DNA of 34,334 nt from contig JAPVVG010000168.1 in the NCBI GenBank assembly GCA_028571455.1, positions 1 through 34,334 on the forward strand. Reading direction: 5' to 3'. The notes below the pieces were generated by a model, which was not told where the DNA came from, searched no databases, and was given only the letters and a program-made list of their open reading frames with translations. Shown piece after piece: positions 1 through 7,207 of the stretch (position 1 is the stretch's first letter; each line of letters begins with the position of its first letter). The stretch is from Desulfobacteraceae bacterium. Its GTDB lineage: Bacteria; Desulfobacterota; Desulfobacteria; Desulfobacterales; ETH-SRB1. The position numbers and the translations under genes were made by a program.

Positions 1-1301
1 GGAATACCTGATAGCCGTGCGGCTCGTGCTACATTTCTACCATTGACTCCGAAGCCGATTATAATAAGGTGGTCTTTTTTACTCTTAACCTTTATCTCTG
101 AAACAGGATAAAAACCCGATATTAACCTTTTTGGTAGCGGCAACAATAGAATAATATCAGCTATTCGTGGCGCCAGGGTTATAATGAATGGTGTCGCGGC
201 CATGCTAAGCACAGAAAAAGCCAGAAACATCTGATAAATATTTCCGGTAAGCAAACCATGTTCAACACCGGTCTTGGATAAAATGAAAGAAAATTCACCA
301 ACCTGACTTAGTGCAAGGCCAACCAGGATTGAAGTACGAAAAGGGAATCCTAATAAAACTGTTGCAAAACAGGCAATGATGGATTTTATAACCAAAATTC
401 CCAAGGCAATCAGCGCAATGGTTCCCGGGTGCCGGAAAAGAAAGCCTACATCCAGCAACATGCCGATGGAAACAAAAAAGAAACTTGTGAAAACGTCACG
501 AAAGGGTAAAATGCTTCCGAGCGCCTGATGACTGTATTCGGATTCGGAAATAATCAATCCTGCTAAAAAAGCGCCAAGGGCAAGGGAAAGACCCGCGCTG
601 GAAGTTATCCACGCAACTGCGAGGCAAATTACAACTATGCTCAAAATGAAAAGTTCCCGGCTTCGTGTCCGGGCGATTTGATACAATACCTGTGGTACAA
701 TCCATTTAGCGCTGACGATCACCAACCCGATGATTCCGATCCCTTTGGCAATAAGAATAAGGACGGATTCGCCTGTACCCCCTGGTGCTCCGGCCAGTAA
801 AGGCGTAATCAATATCATTGGAACAATAATAATGTCCTGAAAAATCAAGATGCCAAGAGCAGTACGCCCATGGGGGCTATCAACTTCAGCTCTTTCCTGG
901 ATCAGTTTGAGAACAATGGCCGTGCTGGAAAGGGATATAAGAAATCCTATAAAGATTGAGTTGCCAACAGGTTGGCCCAGTTGCCTAACTATAACAAAAG
1001 TAACCAAAAATGTAAGCAACACCTGAATCGAGCCTCCCATGAGGACTGATTTCTTGATTTGCAGCAGCTTTTCAAGTGAGAGTTCGATTCCAATAGTAAA
1101 AAGCAATAACACAATACCGACTTCAGCTAAAAGTTCAACTTCATGAACCGCCTTTACCAGTCCAAGTCCGTAAGGCCCGGCCAATATCCCGGCAAGAAGA
1201 AATCCCACAATTGCCGGCACTCGAAGTCGATGGCATATAAAGAGAATAGCAATGGACAGCACAAATATGATAACAATGTCATTTAGCAGCGGTATTCCCA
1301 T
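1..1301 (-). CDS. Kef-type monovalent cation/proton antiporter (CPA2), C-terminally cut by window edge
   Basis: Not in the ORF track because it runs off the left edge. Reading the minus strand from ATG at 1301 gives an uninterrupted 433-codon frame. It starts MGIPLLNDIVIIFVLSIAI and continues through many hydrophobic segments typical of the CPA2 exchanger domain, for example LLLFTIGIELSLEKL and ISLSSTAIVLKLIQER, followed by a short linker. The last visible residues, HLIIIGFGVNGRNVARAA, form the GxGxxG nucleotide-binding loop of a TrkA-N (RCK) domain, so the complete protein should be about 560-670 aa. By family it would exchange K+ or Na+ for H+ across the inner membrane, gated by nucleotide. 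A GAAGG Shine-Dalgarno-like motif lies about 12 nt upstream of the ATG. It is divergent from nagZ. Family confidence is high; the transported ion is not determinable. Confidence 0.9.
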   Translation of the reverse strand, partial: MGIPLLNDIVIIFVLSIAILFICHRLRVPAIVGFLLAGILAGPYGLGLVKAVHEVELLAEVGIVLLLFTIGIELSLEKLLQIKKSVLMGGSIQVLLTFLVTFVIVRQLGQPVGNSIFIGFLISLSSTAIVLKLIQERAEVDSPHGRTALGILIFQDIIIVPMILITPLLAGAPGGTGESVLILIAKGIGIIGLVIVSAKWIVPQVLYQIARTRSRELFILSIVVICLAVAWITSSAGLSLALGAFLAGLIISESEYSHQALGSILPFRDVFTSFFFVSIGMLLDVGFLFRHPGTIALIALGILVIKSIIACFATVLLGFPFRTSILVGLALSQVGEFSFILSKTGVEHGLLTGNIYQMFLAFSVLSMAATPFIITLAPRIADIILLLPLPKRLISGFYPVSEIKVKSKKDHLIIIGFGVNGRNVARAARLSGI

Positions 1302-1421
1302 ATTCTAATTTGCCTTCTGATTTTATAGAGCAAAATCGATTTGTTCATTAAAGTCACCAAGACCAAGAAAATTATATACTATTTTTCCTCTTGTAATTGC
1401 CAAAAATTTTACATTCTGTGA

Positions 1422-1449
1422 TTGACAACAATTATAGTATCAATATAGT
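1422..1449 (+). promoter_or_regulatory. Putative sigma70 promoter for nagZ-fabH
   Basis: A TTGACA box at 1422-1427 is followed after 16 bp by TATAGT at 1444-1449, in the AT-rich divergent gap between the antiporter and nagZ. The start codon is about 80 bp downstream. Assignment rests on consensus match only. Confidence 0.5.
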
Positions 1450-1531
1450 AAAACAATAAATTTTAAAATTCCTTTTAATTTAAATATATTATGAGGCAAA
1501 AATCAAATAATGTCAATAAATTTGGCTGTAT

Positions 1532-2533
1532 ATGGAAATTAAAGACCTTTCAAATGAACAATTAGCCGGGCAGCGCCTGATGGTCGGGTTTGACGGAACC
1601 GAGCTAAACAATGACCTTAAGTTGCTGATCGATACAATAAAGGTTGGAGGGATAATTCTTTTTGCCAGGAATTTATCTTCTCCAGAGCAAATCAAAGACC
1701 TGTGCTTATCCGCACAGGAATATGCATTAAAATGCGGGCAGCCGGCGCTATTTATATCCATCGATCAGGAAGGCGGACAGGTGGCCAGGCTGAAACCCCC
1801 CTTTACTCAGTTCCCTGGCAATCCAAAAATGAAAAGGGAAGAAGACGCAATCAACTTTGCACGGGTTACAGCAAAAGAGCTTAAAGGGGTTGGAATAAAC
1901 ATGAACATGGCTCCTGTCCTGGATGTGGCTCAAAAAGGAATAAACAGTGTAATGGCGGGCAGGGCCTTTGGCAGTAATCCTGCCTGGGTATCAAAACTGG
2001 GCGTTAAAGTAATAGAAAATTTGCAGCAAAATAAAGTTATGGCTGTTGCAAAACACTTCCCTGGAATAGGACGCACTACCTTGGATTCGCATCTTGATAT
2101 GCCGACTTTAAAAACAGATTTAATCTCTATGGAATCTGTTGACCTTTTGCCGTTTAAGGCCGCGATAAAGCATGATGTGGCCGGCATTATGCTGTCGCAT
2201 ATACTTTGCAAACAAATCGATCCTGATTGGCCTGCGAGTTTGTCGGGCCGTATCGCTGTCGACATTTTACGAAAACAGATGGGGTTTAATGGGATTGTTA
2301 TTACAGACGACCTGGACATGGGGGCAATAAAAAAGCGTTTTGACATCAAAACAATAATCACGCGGATTCTGGCGGCTGATATAGACATTGCCCTTATATG
2401 TCACAAAAGTCCAAATATTGAGCTTGCATTTAATGAAATATTAAATGGGCTTAAAGTTTCCAGCCAAATAACGGAAAAAGGCAAGGAATCTGTCAGGAAC
2501 ATATTGAATCTTAAAAAAAAGTATCTTAATTAA
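1532..2533 (+). CDS. nagZ: Beta-N-acetylhexosaminidase, glycoside hydrolase family 3 (NagZ-like)
   Basis: 333 aa, the usual length of single-domain NagZ. By family it removes the N-acetylglucosamine from GlcNAc-anhydroMurNAc peptides during cytoplasmic muropeptide recycling. Visible signatures: SIDQEGGQVARL (about residues 76-87), KHFPGIG (174-180), the Asp-Ser-His loop DSH (185-187) that carries the general acid/base His in NagZ, and ITDDLDMGA with the nucleophile Asp near 259. The common GHG in KHFPGHG reads GIG here; the DSH dyad is retained, so activity is expected. There is no signal peptide, fitting a cytoplasmic enzyme. No clear Shine-Dalgarno precedes ATG 1532, so the start is the least certain part. 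fabH follows after 23 bp and is probably cotranscribed. Confidence 0.9.
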   Translation: MEIKDLSNEQLAGQRLMVGFDGTELNNDLKLLIDTIKVGGIILFARNLSSPEQIKDLCLSAQEYALKCGQPALFISIDQEGGQVARLKPPFTQFPGNPKMKREEDAINFARVTAKELKGVGINMNMAPVLDVAQKGINSVMAGRAFGSNPAWVSKLGVKVIENLQQNKVMAVAKHFPGIGRTTLDSHLDMPTLKTDLISMESVDLLPFKAAIKHDVAGIMLSHILCKQIDPDWPASLSGRIAVDILRKQMGFNGIVITDDLDMGAIKKRFDIKTIITRILAADIDIALICHKSPNIELAFNEILNGLKVSSQITEKGKESVRNILNLKKKYLN

Positions 2534-2556
2534 TAAAAGTTTAGGAGGTTTTACTA

Positions 2557-3546
2557 ATGCGGGCTATCATAACCGGAGTCGGACATTTTGTTCCAACTCG
2601 AAAACTAACAAATAAAGATTTAGAACAGATGGTGGAAACAAATGATGAGTGGATTGTCAGCCGTACAGGAATAAAGGAAAGAAGGATTCTGGGAAAAGAT
2701 AAAGGAACATCTTATATGGCCGTAAGAGCTGCGAAGAAAGTGCTTAAGCAGACAAATACTGCGCCAGATGAACTTGATTTAATCATTGTTGCAACATCAA
2801 CTCCGGATATGCTTGTTCCCCCAACAGCGGCATTTGTTCAAAGCAAACTCAATGCCTCTAAATGCTGGGGATTTGACATCAACGCTGCCTGCTCAGGGTT
2901 TGTTTACGGTTTAGCAACCGCTTCAGGCTTTATAGAAACCAAAAAACATAAAAAAATTATGGTGATTGGGGTCGATAAAATGAGCTCTATCATTAATTAT
3001 GAAGACAGAAACACCTGTCTTATATTCGGAGATGGTGGAGGAGCTGTTTTGATGGAACCATCAAACGAGGATGATCTCGGAGTGGAAGATTTTATTTTCC
3101 ATCTCGACGGCTCAGGCATAAAACACCTTAATGTGCCGGCTGGAGGCAGTTTAATGCCAGCCTCTCATGAAACCGTTGACAAAAAAAAGCACTGCATTTA
3201 TCAGGCCGGCAAAAAAATCTTTAAGTATGCTGTAACCGAGATGTCGGATATTTCTCTAAAAGTTATTGGCAAAAACAAACTCACAAGCAAAGATATCAAA
3301 CTGCTTATCCCGCATCAGGCCAACCGCAGAATAATCGATGCTGTATCAAAAAAGATAGGGCTTAGAGATGATCAGGTAATAATCAACATTGAAAAATACG
3401 GCAATACAACGGCAGGCACAATACCGATTGCCATGTCAGAAGCTTATCAAAAAGGGATGATGAGCAAAGGTGACTGGATACTTATTTCAACATTCGGCGC
3501 CGGTTATACCTCGGGGAGCTTGCTGCTTAAATGGGCTATGGATTAA
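2557..3546 (+). CDS. fabH: Beta-ketoacyl-ACP synthase III (FabH)
   Basis: 329 aa, normal for the family. Condenses acetyl-CoA (or another short acyl-CoA) with malonyl-ACP to start type II fatty-acid synthesis. The catalytic triad is visible in order: Cys112 in NAACSGFVYG, His253 in LIPHQANRRI and Asn283 in EKYGNTTAGTIP. The N-terminal EWIVSRTGIKERR motif is characteristic. A strong AGGAGG Shine-Dalgarno sits upstream of ATG 2557. It follows nagZ closely on the same strand. No truncation or missing residue is seen. Confidence 0.97.
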   Translation: MRAIITGVGHFVPTRKLTNKDLEQMVETNDEWIVSRTGIKERRILGKDKGTSYMAVRAAKKVLKQTNTAPDELDLIIVATSTPDMLVPPTAAFVQSKLNASKCWGFDINAACSGFVYGLATASGFIETKKHKKIMVIGVDKMSSIINYEDRNTCLIFGDGGGAVLMEPSNEDDLGVEDFIFHLDGSGIKHLNVPAGGSLMPASHETVDKKKHCIYQAGKKIFKYAVTEMSDISLKVIGKNKLTSKDIKLLIPHQANRRIIDAVSKKIGLRDDQVIINIEKYGNTTAGTIPIAMSEAYQKGMMSKGDWILISTFGAGYTSGSLLLKWAMD

Positions 3547-3835
3547 ATAACCTTTTGATAATGAATGAATCTAAGGCAGTAGCGATTTTGCGGACAATAA
3601 AACTAACCCACCTCAAACAATTAACCTTTTAAAGCAACATAATAAATTTCTTTGGAATAGAGGTATAGTGTCGCAAAGGTATTTTTCATTACCTCTGTTG
3701 GCAGAACTTGCGGGACATCCATTAGTTTATAAGTTGACGTGGCAATTGAACTGAAGAATGCAGTTGACTGTGTTGAATAAGTCTGATGCGAAATTTCCAA
3801 GGAAGCGTCCACCGGGAGAAGGGGGAGGTTATAAA

Positions 3836-4366
3836 ATGGGTAAAGGTTATCTGGTGCTTGGTGAACTTGTCGATTTCATAACCGGCGAAACCATAAAAGA
3901 TACACATGACGAGCGCTATAAACAAAAATTAGCCCGTTTGCTTGTTGATGATAAGGGTTATCAAAAAAATGAAATCAAAGCCGGTTGTGAACTTCATGTA
4001 AAAGCTGGAGATAAAAGCGCAATTTTAATTGTTGATTTTATGGTTACCTTATCAGGAAAAATCTGCATGATAATTAAATATGCCCCGGGCTCCCTGGTAA
4101 CCAGATGCCGGCCCGCGCTTGCCGTATCAAGACTTGTTGCCGGTTATCAGGTGCCTGTCGTTGTTGTATCAAACGGAAAAGATGCAGAGATTATTGATGG
4201 TTCAACAGGAAAGGTAATTTCGCATAATCTTGAATCCATACCTTCAAAATCTGAAATCCTTTCTATTGCCGAACATACTGGTTTTACGCCAATTTCGGAA
4301 AAGCAAGCCATGATGGAAGCTCGAATTATTTATGCTTTTGAAATTAATGACAGTTGCCAAATATGA
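3836..4366 (+). CDS. Stand-alone HsdR N-terminal-like protein
   Basis: The ORF track starts at 3758, but the ATG at 3836 is preferred because GGGGGAGG lies 7 nt upstream, inside what the longer version would translate; this gives 176 aa beginning MGKGYLVLGELVDFITGE. The region around HDERYKQKLARLLVDDKGYQ, then GCELHVKAGDKSAILIVDFM and later ALAVSRLVAGYQVPVVVVSN, resembles the small proteins annotated as type I restriction enzyme R subunit N-terminal (HSDR_N_2) domains, a nuclease-fold module. No helicase part, specificity subunit or methylase is nearby, so a restriction role is not supported. Function is unknown; the family call is by pattern memory and is moderate. Confidence 0.6.
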   Translation: MGKGYLVLGELVDFITGETIKDTHDERYKQKLARLLVDDKGYQKNEIKAGCELHVKAGDKSAILIVDFMVTLSGKICMIIKYAPGSLVTRCRPALAVSRLVAGYQVPVVVVSNGKDAEIIDGSTGKVISHNLESIPSKSEILSIAEHTGFTPISEKQAMMEARIIYAFEINDSCQI

Positions 4367-4457
4367 CGCGACTTATTTTTTTCTTGCATTTCTTAATGTT
4401 GTTATATATGCGATAGTTTTGCAAATAAGGATTTAAAATTAAGACTCACTACAGTTG

Positions 4458-4588
4458 GAGACCTTTGAATTTTGTCAGAAATAGTCTGAATCATCATTCC
4501 CGTGAAAACGGGAATCCAGTATTCTCAATTAGTTATAGATTCCCGCTTTCGCGGGAATGACAGGAAGGGGACGTTTTGCAAAGGTCTC
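4458..4588. mobile_element. MITE-like element, GAGACCTTTG termini, 8-bp target duplication
   Basis: The element begins GAGACCTTTG (4458-4467) and ends CAAAGGTCTC (4579-4588), perfect 10-bp inverted repeats. It is flanked directly by TACAGTTG at 4450-4457 and 4589-4596, an exact 8-bp direct repeat consistent with target-site duplication. Inside are two oppositely oriented copies of a CATTCCCG...CGGGAAT hairpin, a nested repeat. It encodes no protein and lies just upstream of the infC ribosome-binding site. A relative with the same termini lies at 29542-29683. Confidence 0.85.
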
Positions 4589-4612
4589 TACAGTTGATTA
4601 AACTGCAACATC

Positions 4613-4628
4613 AGGAGGTAAAGGCATA
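4613..4628 (+). promoter_or_regulatory. Shine-Dalgarno plus AUA initiation codon of infC
   Basis: AGGAGG at 4613-4618 is followed after 7 nt by ATA at 4626-4628. Between the in-frame stop TAA at 4599 and the GTG at 4710 the infC frame contains no ATG, GTG, TTG or CTG. AUA is thus the best-placed start for a full-length IF3. Confidence 0.75.
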
Positions 4629-5165
4629 GCAATATTCAGACATACAAACAGACCAGCCAGATCAAACAGAGTAAACATTAATAATAGGATAAGAGCAAAA
4701 GAGGTAAGGGTGATAGATCCTGACGGCAATCAGATCGGCATTATTCCAACTTATAAGGCGCTCGCAACGGCCGCTGATTTTGGTCTTGACCTGGTAGAAA
4801 TTTCTCCTAACGCAGACCCTCCTGTTTGCAAAATAATGGATTATGGGCGGTATAAGTATCAACTGACCAAGAAACTACAGGAAGCAAAAAAGAAACAAGC
4901 CTCATTCCAGGTAAAAGAGATAAAGATACGTCCAAAGACCGGAGATCATGATCTGCAGACCAAGATAGGTCATATAAAGAAATTTATCGGCAAAAAGGAT
5001 AAGGTCAAGGTAACCGTTGTTTTTAGAGGCCGGGAAATTACACTATCCCAGCGCGGCAGGGATTTACTGAAAAGAGTTGCTGAAGAAATCGACGATATAG
5101 CATTTGTGGAGCAGCATCCCAAATTTGAGGGACGCAGCATGGTGATGGTTCTATCGCCAAAATAA
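4626..5165 (+). CDS. infC: Translation initiation factor IF-3, probable AUA start
   Basis: The ORF track gives 151 aa from GTG 4710, which would delete the start of the IF3 N-terminal domain. The same frame is open upstream and reads AIFRHTNRPARSN then INNRIRAKEVRVIDPDGN, the expected IF3 N-terminus; with ATA 4626 as start the protein is 179 aa, the normal length. Further motifs are DLVEISPNADPPVCKIMDYG (linker region), VKEIKIRPKTGDHDLQTK and the C-terminal VEQHPKFEGRSMVMVL. IF3 binds the 30S subunit and rejects non-canonical start codons; a rare start on its own mRNA is the known basis of autoregulation in E. coli (AUU there). Leads the infC-rpmI-rplT group. Gene identity is near certain; the exact start is inferred. 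Confidence 0.95.
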   Translation: MAIFRHTNRPARSNRVNINNRIRAKEVRVIDPDGNQIGIIPTYKALATAADFGLDLVEISPNADPPVCKIMDYGRYKYQLTKKLQEAKKKQASFQVKEIKIRPKTGDHDLQTKIGHIKKFIGKKDKVKVTVVFRGREITLSQRGRDLLKRVAEEIDDIAFVEQHPKFEGRSMVMVLSPK

Positions 5166-5200
5166 TAACCGGAAACCAGATTAATAATAATTTCCTTAAT

Positions 5201-5268
5201 GAGACCTTTTAAAAAAGGTTTCGATGGCGTGGGCTGGCATTTGTCGATTGCTCACGCCATCGATTTTT
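5201..5268 (+). terminator. Hairpins with T-run between infC and rpmI (terminator or attenuator)
   Basis: A small stem GAGACCTTTT/AAAAAAGGTTTC (5201-5222) is followed by a strong stem, CGATGGCGTG pairing with CACGCCATCG (ending 5262), then ATTTTT. The form is that of a rho-independent terminator. Being inside a ribosomal-protein operon just before rpmI, it may act as an attenuator. Confidence 0.6.
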
Positions 5269-5293
5269 GAGCTGCATAAGGAGAAAACATAAC

Positions 5294-5491
5294 ATGCCAA
5301 AGATCAAGACAAATAGAGCTGCTGCAAAACGTTTCAAAAAAACAGGCACAGGCAAATTCGTCTTTTCAAAATCGAATGCAAGTCATATACTAACTAAAAA
5401 GACCACCAAGCGTAAGAGGTCTTTGAGACAGGGCCAGATTATCGACAAATCCAACAAAAAGGAAATACGGCTGCTTCTTCCTAATACCTAA
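5294..5491 (+). CDS. rpmI: 50S ribosomal protein L35
   Basis: 65 aa from ATG 5294, preferred over the track start at 5267 because AAGGAGA lies just upstream and the family begins MPKIKTN. The body [14 protein letters not shown] and the [12 protein letters not shown] segment are classic L35. A small basic protein of the large subunit, placed between infC and rplT as in most bacteria. Its stop codon TAA lies inside the left end of a dispersed repeat (TACCTAAGATGAGC), so the element abuts or invades the 3' end of the gene without changing its normal length noticeably. Confidence 0.97.
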   Translation: MPKIKTNRAAAKRFKKTGTGKFVFSKSNASHILTKKTTKRKRSLRQGQIIDKSNKKEIRLLLPNT

Positions 5492-5662
5492 GATGAGCGA
5501 TTAGCTCTTAGTAATTAGCTGTTAGCTCTTATTATCTCAGGTGGTTACCAGCGATTAGATTTTCACCTCCGCCAACGGGCTCTGGCGGATTGACCTTTAG
5601 CAATATATTGAAATTATTTTGCTAACTGCTAAAAGCTAACTGCTAAAAGCTCAATTGAGGTA
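5485..5662. repeat. Dispersed repeat, TACCT...AGGTA family, copy 1
   Basis: About 178 bp with imperfect inverted ends: TACCTAAGATGAGCGATTAG at left and TCAATTGAGGTA at right, rich in GCTAATTGCTAAAAGC-type units. The middle holds a hairpin TCCGCCA/TGGCGGA. Nearly the whole unit recurs at 18505-18694 and a diverged copy lies at 21522-21690. It overlaps the rpmI stop codon and fills most of the rpmI-rplT gap. Confidence 0.85.
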
Positions 5663-5707
5663 ATAAGTTGAGTGGTAGCCGAACTTGAATATTTTCAGGA
5701 GTAAATT

Positions 5708-6058
5708 ATGCGCATTAAGAGAGGTTTTAAAGCAAGAAAACGTCGCAATAAGGTTTTGAAATTAGCCAAAGGATTTCGTGGAGGTCGCAGCAAATTATTT
5801 CGCACCGCTGCTGATGCAGTAGACAAAGCGCTTATGTATGCTTATCGGGATCGAAGAGTTCGCAAAAGGGATTTTCGCAGACTCTGGATTCTCAGGATTA
5901 ACGCAGCAGTCCGCATGAATGACATGTCATACAGTAAATTTATCCACGGGTTAAAAGTCGCGAACATCGAGCTTGACCGCAAGGTGCTTGCAGAGCTGGC
6001 GATATCCGATCCTTTAGCATTTACACAGATAGCCAACCTATCTGCGCAACAGATATAA
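5708..6058 (+). CDS. rplT: 50S ribosomal protein L20
   Basis: 116 aa, normal length. The basic N-terminus [20 protein letters not shown], the [12 protein letters not shown] segment and [19 protein letters not shown] are diagnostic. L20 is an early-assembling 23S rRNA-binding protein and in E. coli represses its own operon; no L20-binding structure could be confirmed here by eye. CAGGAG precedes ATG 5708 at good spacing. It is separated from rpmI by a 178-bp repeat. Confidence 0.98.
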   Translation: MRIKRGFKARKRRNKVLKLAKGFRGGRSKLFRTAADAVDKALMYAYRDRRVRKRDFRRLWILRINAAVRMNDMSYSKFIHGLKVANIELDRKVLAELAISDPLAFTQIANLSAQQI

Positions 6059-6065
6059 ATTTTGG

Positions 6066-6155
6066 TAAGCGTTCACGGTTGTCAGTTATACAGTTCACGG
6101 TTAACAGTTGATCAAAACATATAAAAAACTGTAAACCGTGAACGGTTACAATTTT
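6066..6155 (+). terminator. Inverted repeat with trailing T-run between rplT and pheS
   Basis: GTTCACGGTT occurs at 6071, a second copy of TTCACGG follows at 6094, and the complementary AACTGTAAACCGTGAAC lies at 6128-6144, giving a stable stem followed by ATTTTTG. It could terminate or attenuate transcription after rplT, or be a decayed repeat. Assignment is from base pairing only. Confidence 0.45.
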
Positions 6156-6198
6156 TGTATACCCTCCGACAAAAGTCTCAAGGAATGTAAAGTAACAA

Positions 6199-7206
6199 GT
6201 GGATAAAAATATTGAACAGATTCAACAAGAGGCGCTTAAAGAGCTTGAAGCCGCTTCTGACAGCAAAAAGATTAATGATCTTTCAGTAAGATATCTGGGG
6301 CGAAAAGGGGCTGTTACTCAATTCTTAAGAACTATTTCAAGCCTGCCACAGAAAAAAAGAGCAGACGCGGGAAAAAGGGCAAATGAAATAAAGAAGAGCC
6401 TGGATAAAGCCTTCAAGGAAGCATTAATACGGATAGAAGCCAGGTTAGCAGCAATTGAAGACAGCATTGATGTTTCGCTGCCCGGAAGAATTGTAAGCCA
6501 GGGTTCTTTGCATCCCATTACACAAATTACCCGGCAAATATGTGATATTTTTTCCAGGCTGGGTTTTGCTATAGCTGAAGGGCCTGAAGTTGAAACAGAT
6601 TATTATAATTTTGAAGCCCTTAACATCCCGAAAAATCATCCTGCCAGGGATATGCAGGATACCTTTTATATATCACGAAATATAGTTCTGCGCACTCATA
6701 CCTCTCCGATTCAGCCCAGAATAATGGAAAAACAGGAGCCCCCATTAAGGATTATTGCCCCCGGTAAGGTCTACAGGTGCGATTCCGATTTGACACACAC
6801 GCCGATGTTTCAGCAGGTGGAAGCCCTTCTTGTGGATAGGCAGGTGTCTTTCGGAGATCTCAAGGGGATACTTACCACCTTTATTCACCAGATTTTTGAC
6901 GACCAGACAAGCCTGAGATTTCGGCCCAGTTTTTTCCCTTTCACAGAACCAAGCGCAGAGATCGATATACGCTGCGTCATGTGCAAGGGAAAGGGGTGCA
7001 GGATCTGTTCTCAAACAGGATGGCTCGAAATAATCGGCGGCGGTATGGTTCACCCTGCTGTGTTTGAAAATGTCGGATACGACACATCCATTTTTACGGG
7101 ATTTGCCTTTGGAATGGGTATAGAACGGATTGCCATGCTGAAATACGGAATTGATGACATCCGCAAATACTATGAAAACGACATAAAATTTTTAAGGCAG
7201 TTTTAA
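6199..7206 (+). CDS. pheS: Phenylalanyl-tRNA synthetase alpha subunit
   Basis: 335 aa from GTG 6199, typical for PheS. Residues 1 to about 85 form the N-terminal coiled-coil that contacts tRNA. The class II core contains HPITQITRQICDIF, the motif 2 region VYRCDSDLTHTPMFQQVEAL, FRPSFFPFTEPSAEID, and motif 3 FAFGMGIERIAMLKYGIDD. A Cys cluster (CVMCKGKGCRICSQTGW) typical of many bacterial PheS is present. With PheT it forms the alpha2-beta2 enzyme charging tRNA-Phe. An AAGGA motif lies 13 nt upstream of GTG, a little distant. pheT follows after 1 bp, indicating translational coupling. Confidence 0.97.
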   Translation: MDKNIEQIQQEALKELEAASDSKKINDLSVRYLGRKGAVTQFLRTISSLPQKKRADAGKRANEIKKSLDKAFKEALIRIEARLAAIEDSIDVSLPGRIVSQGSLHPITQITRQICDIFSRLGFAIAEGPEVETDYYNFEALNIPKNHPARDMQDTFYISRNIVLRTHTSPIQPRIMEKQEPPLRIIAPGKVYRCDSDLTHTPMFQQVEALLVDRQVSFGDLKGILTTFIHQIFDDQTSLRFRPSFFPFTEPSAEIDIRCVMCKGKGCRICSQTGWLEIIGGGMVHPAVFENVGYDTSIFTGFAFGMGIERIAMLKYGIDDIRKYYENDIKFLRQF

Positions 7207-7207
7207 T

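Noticed and set aside
1930-2388. 152-aa minus-strand ORF opposite nagZ
   Set aside because: Antisense shadow of a well-conserved enzyme.
3836-4366. Restriction-modification system around the HsdR-N-like gene
   Set aside because: No methylase, specificity or helicase gene is present on either side.
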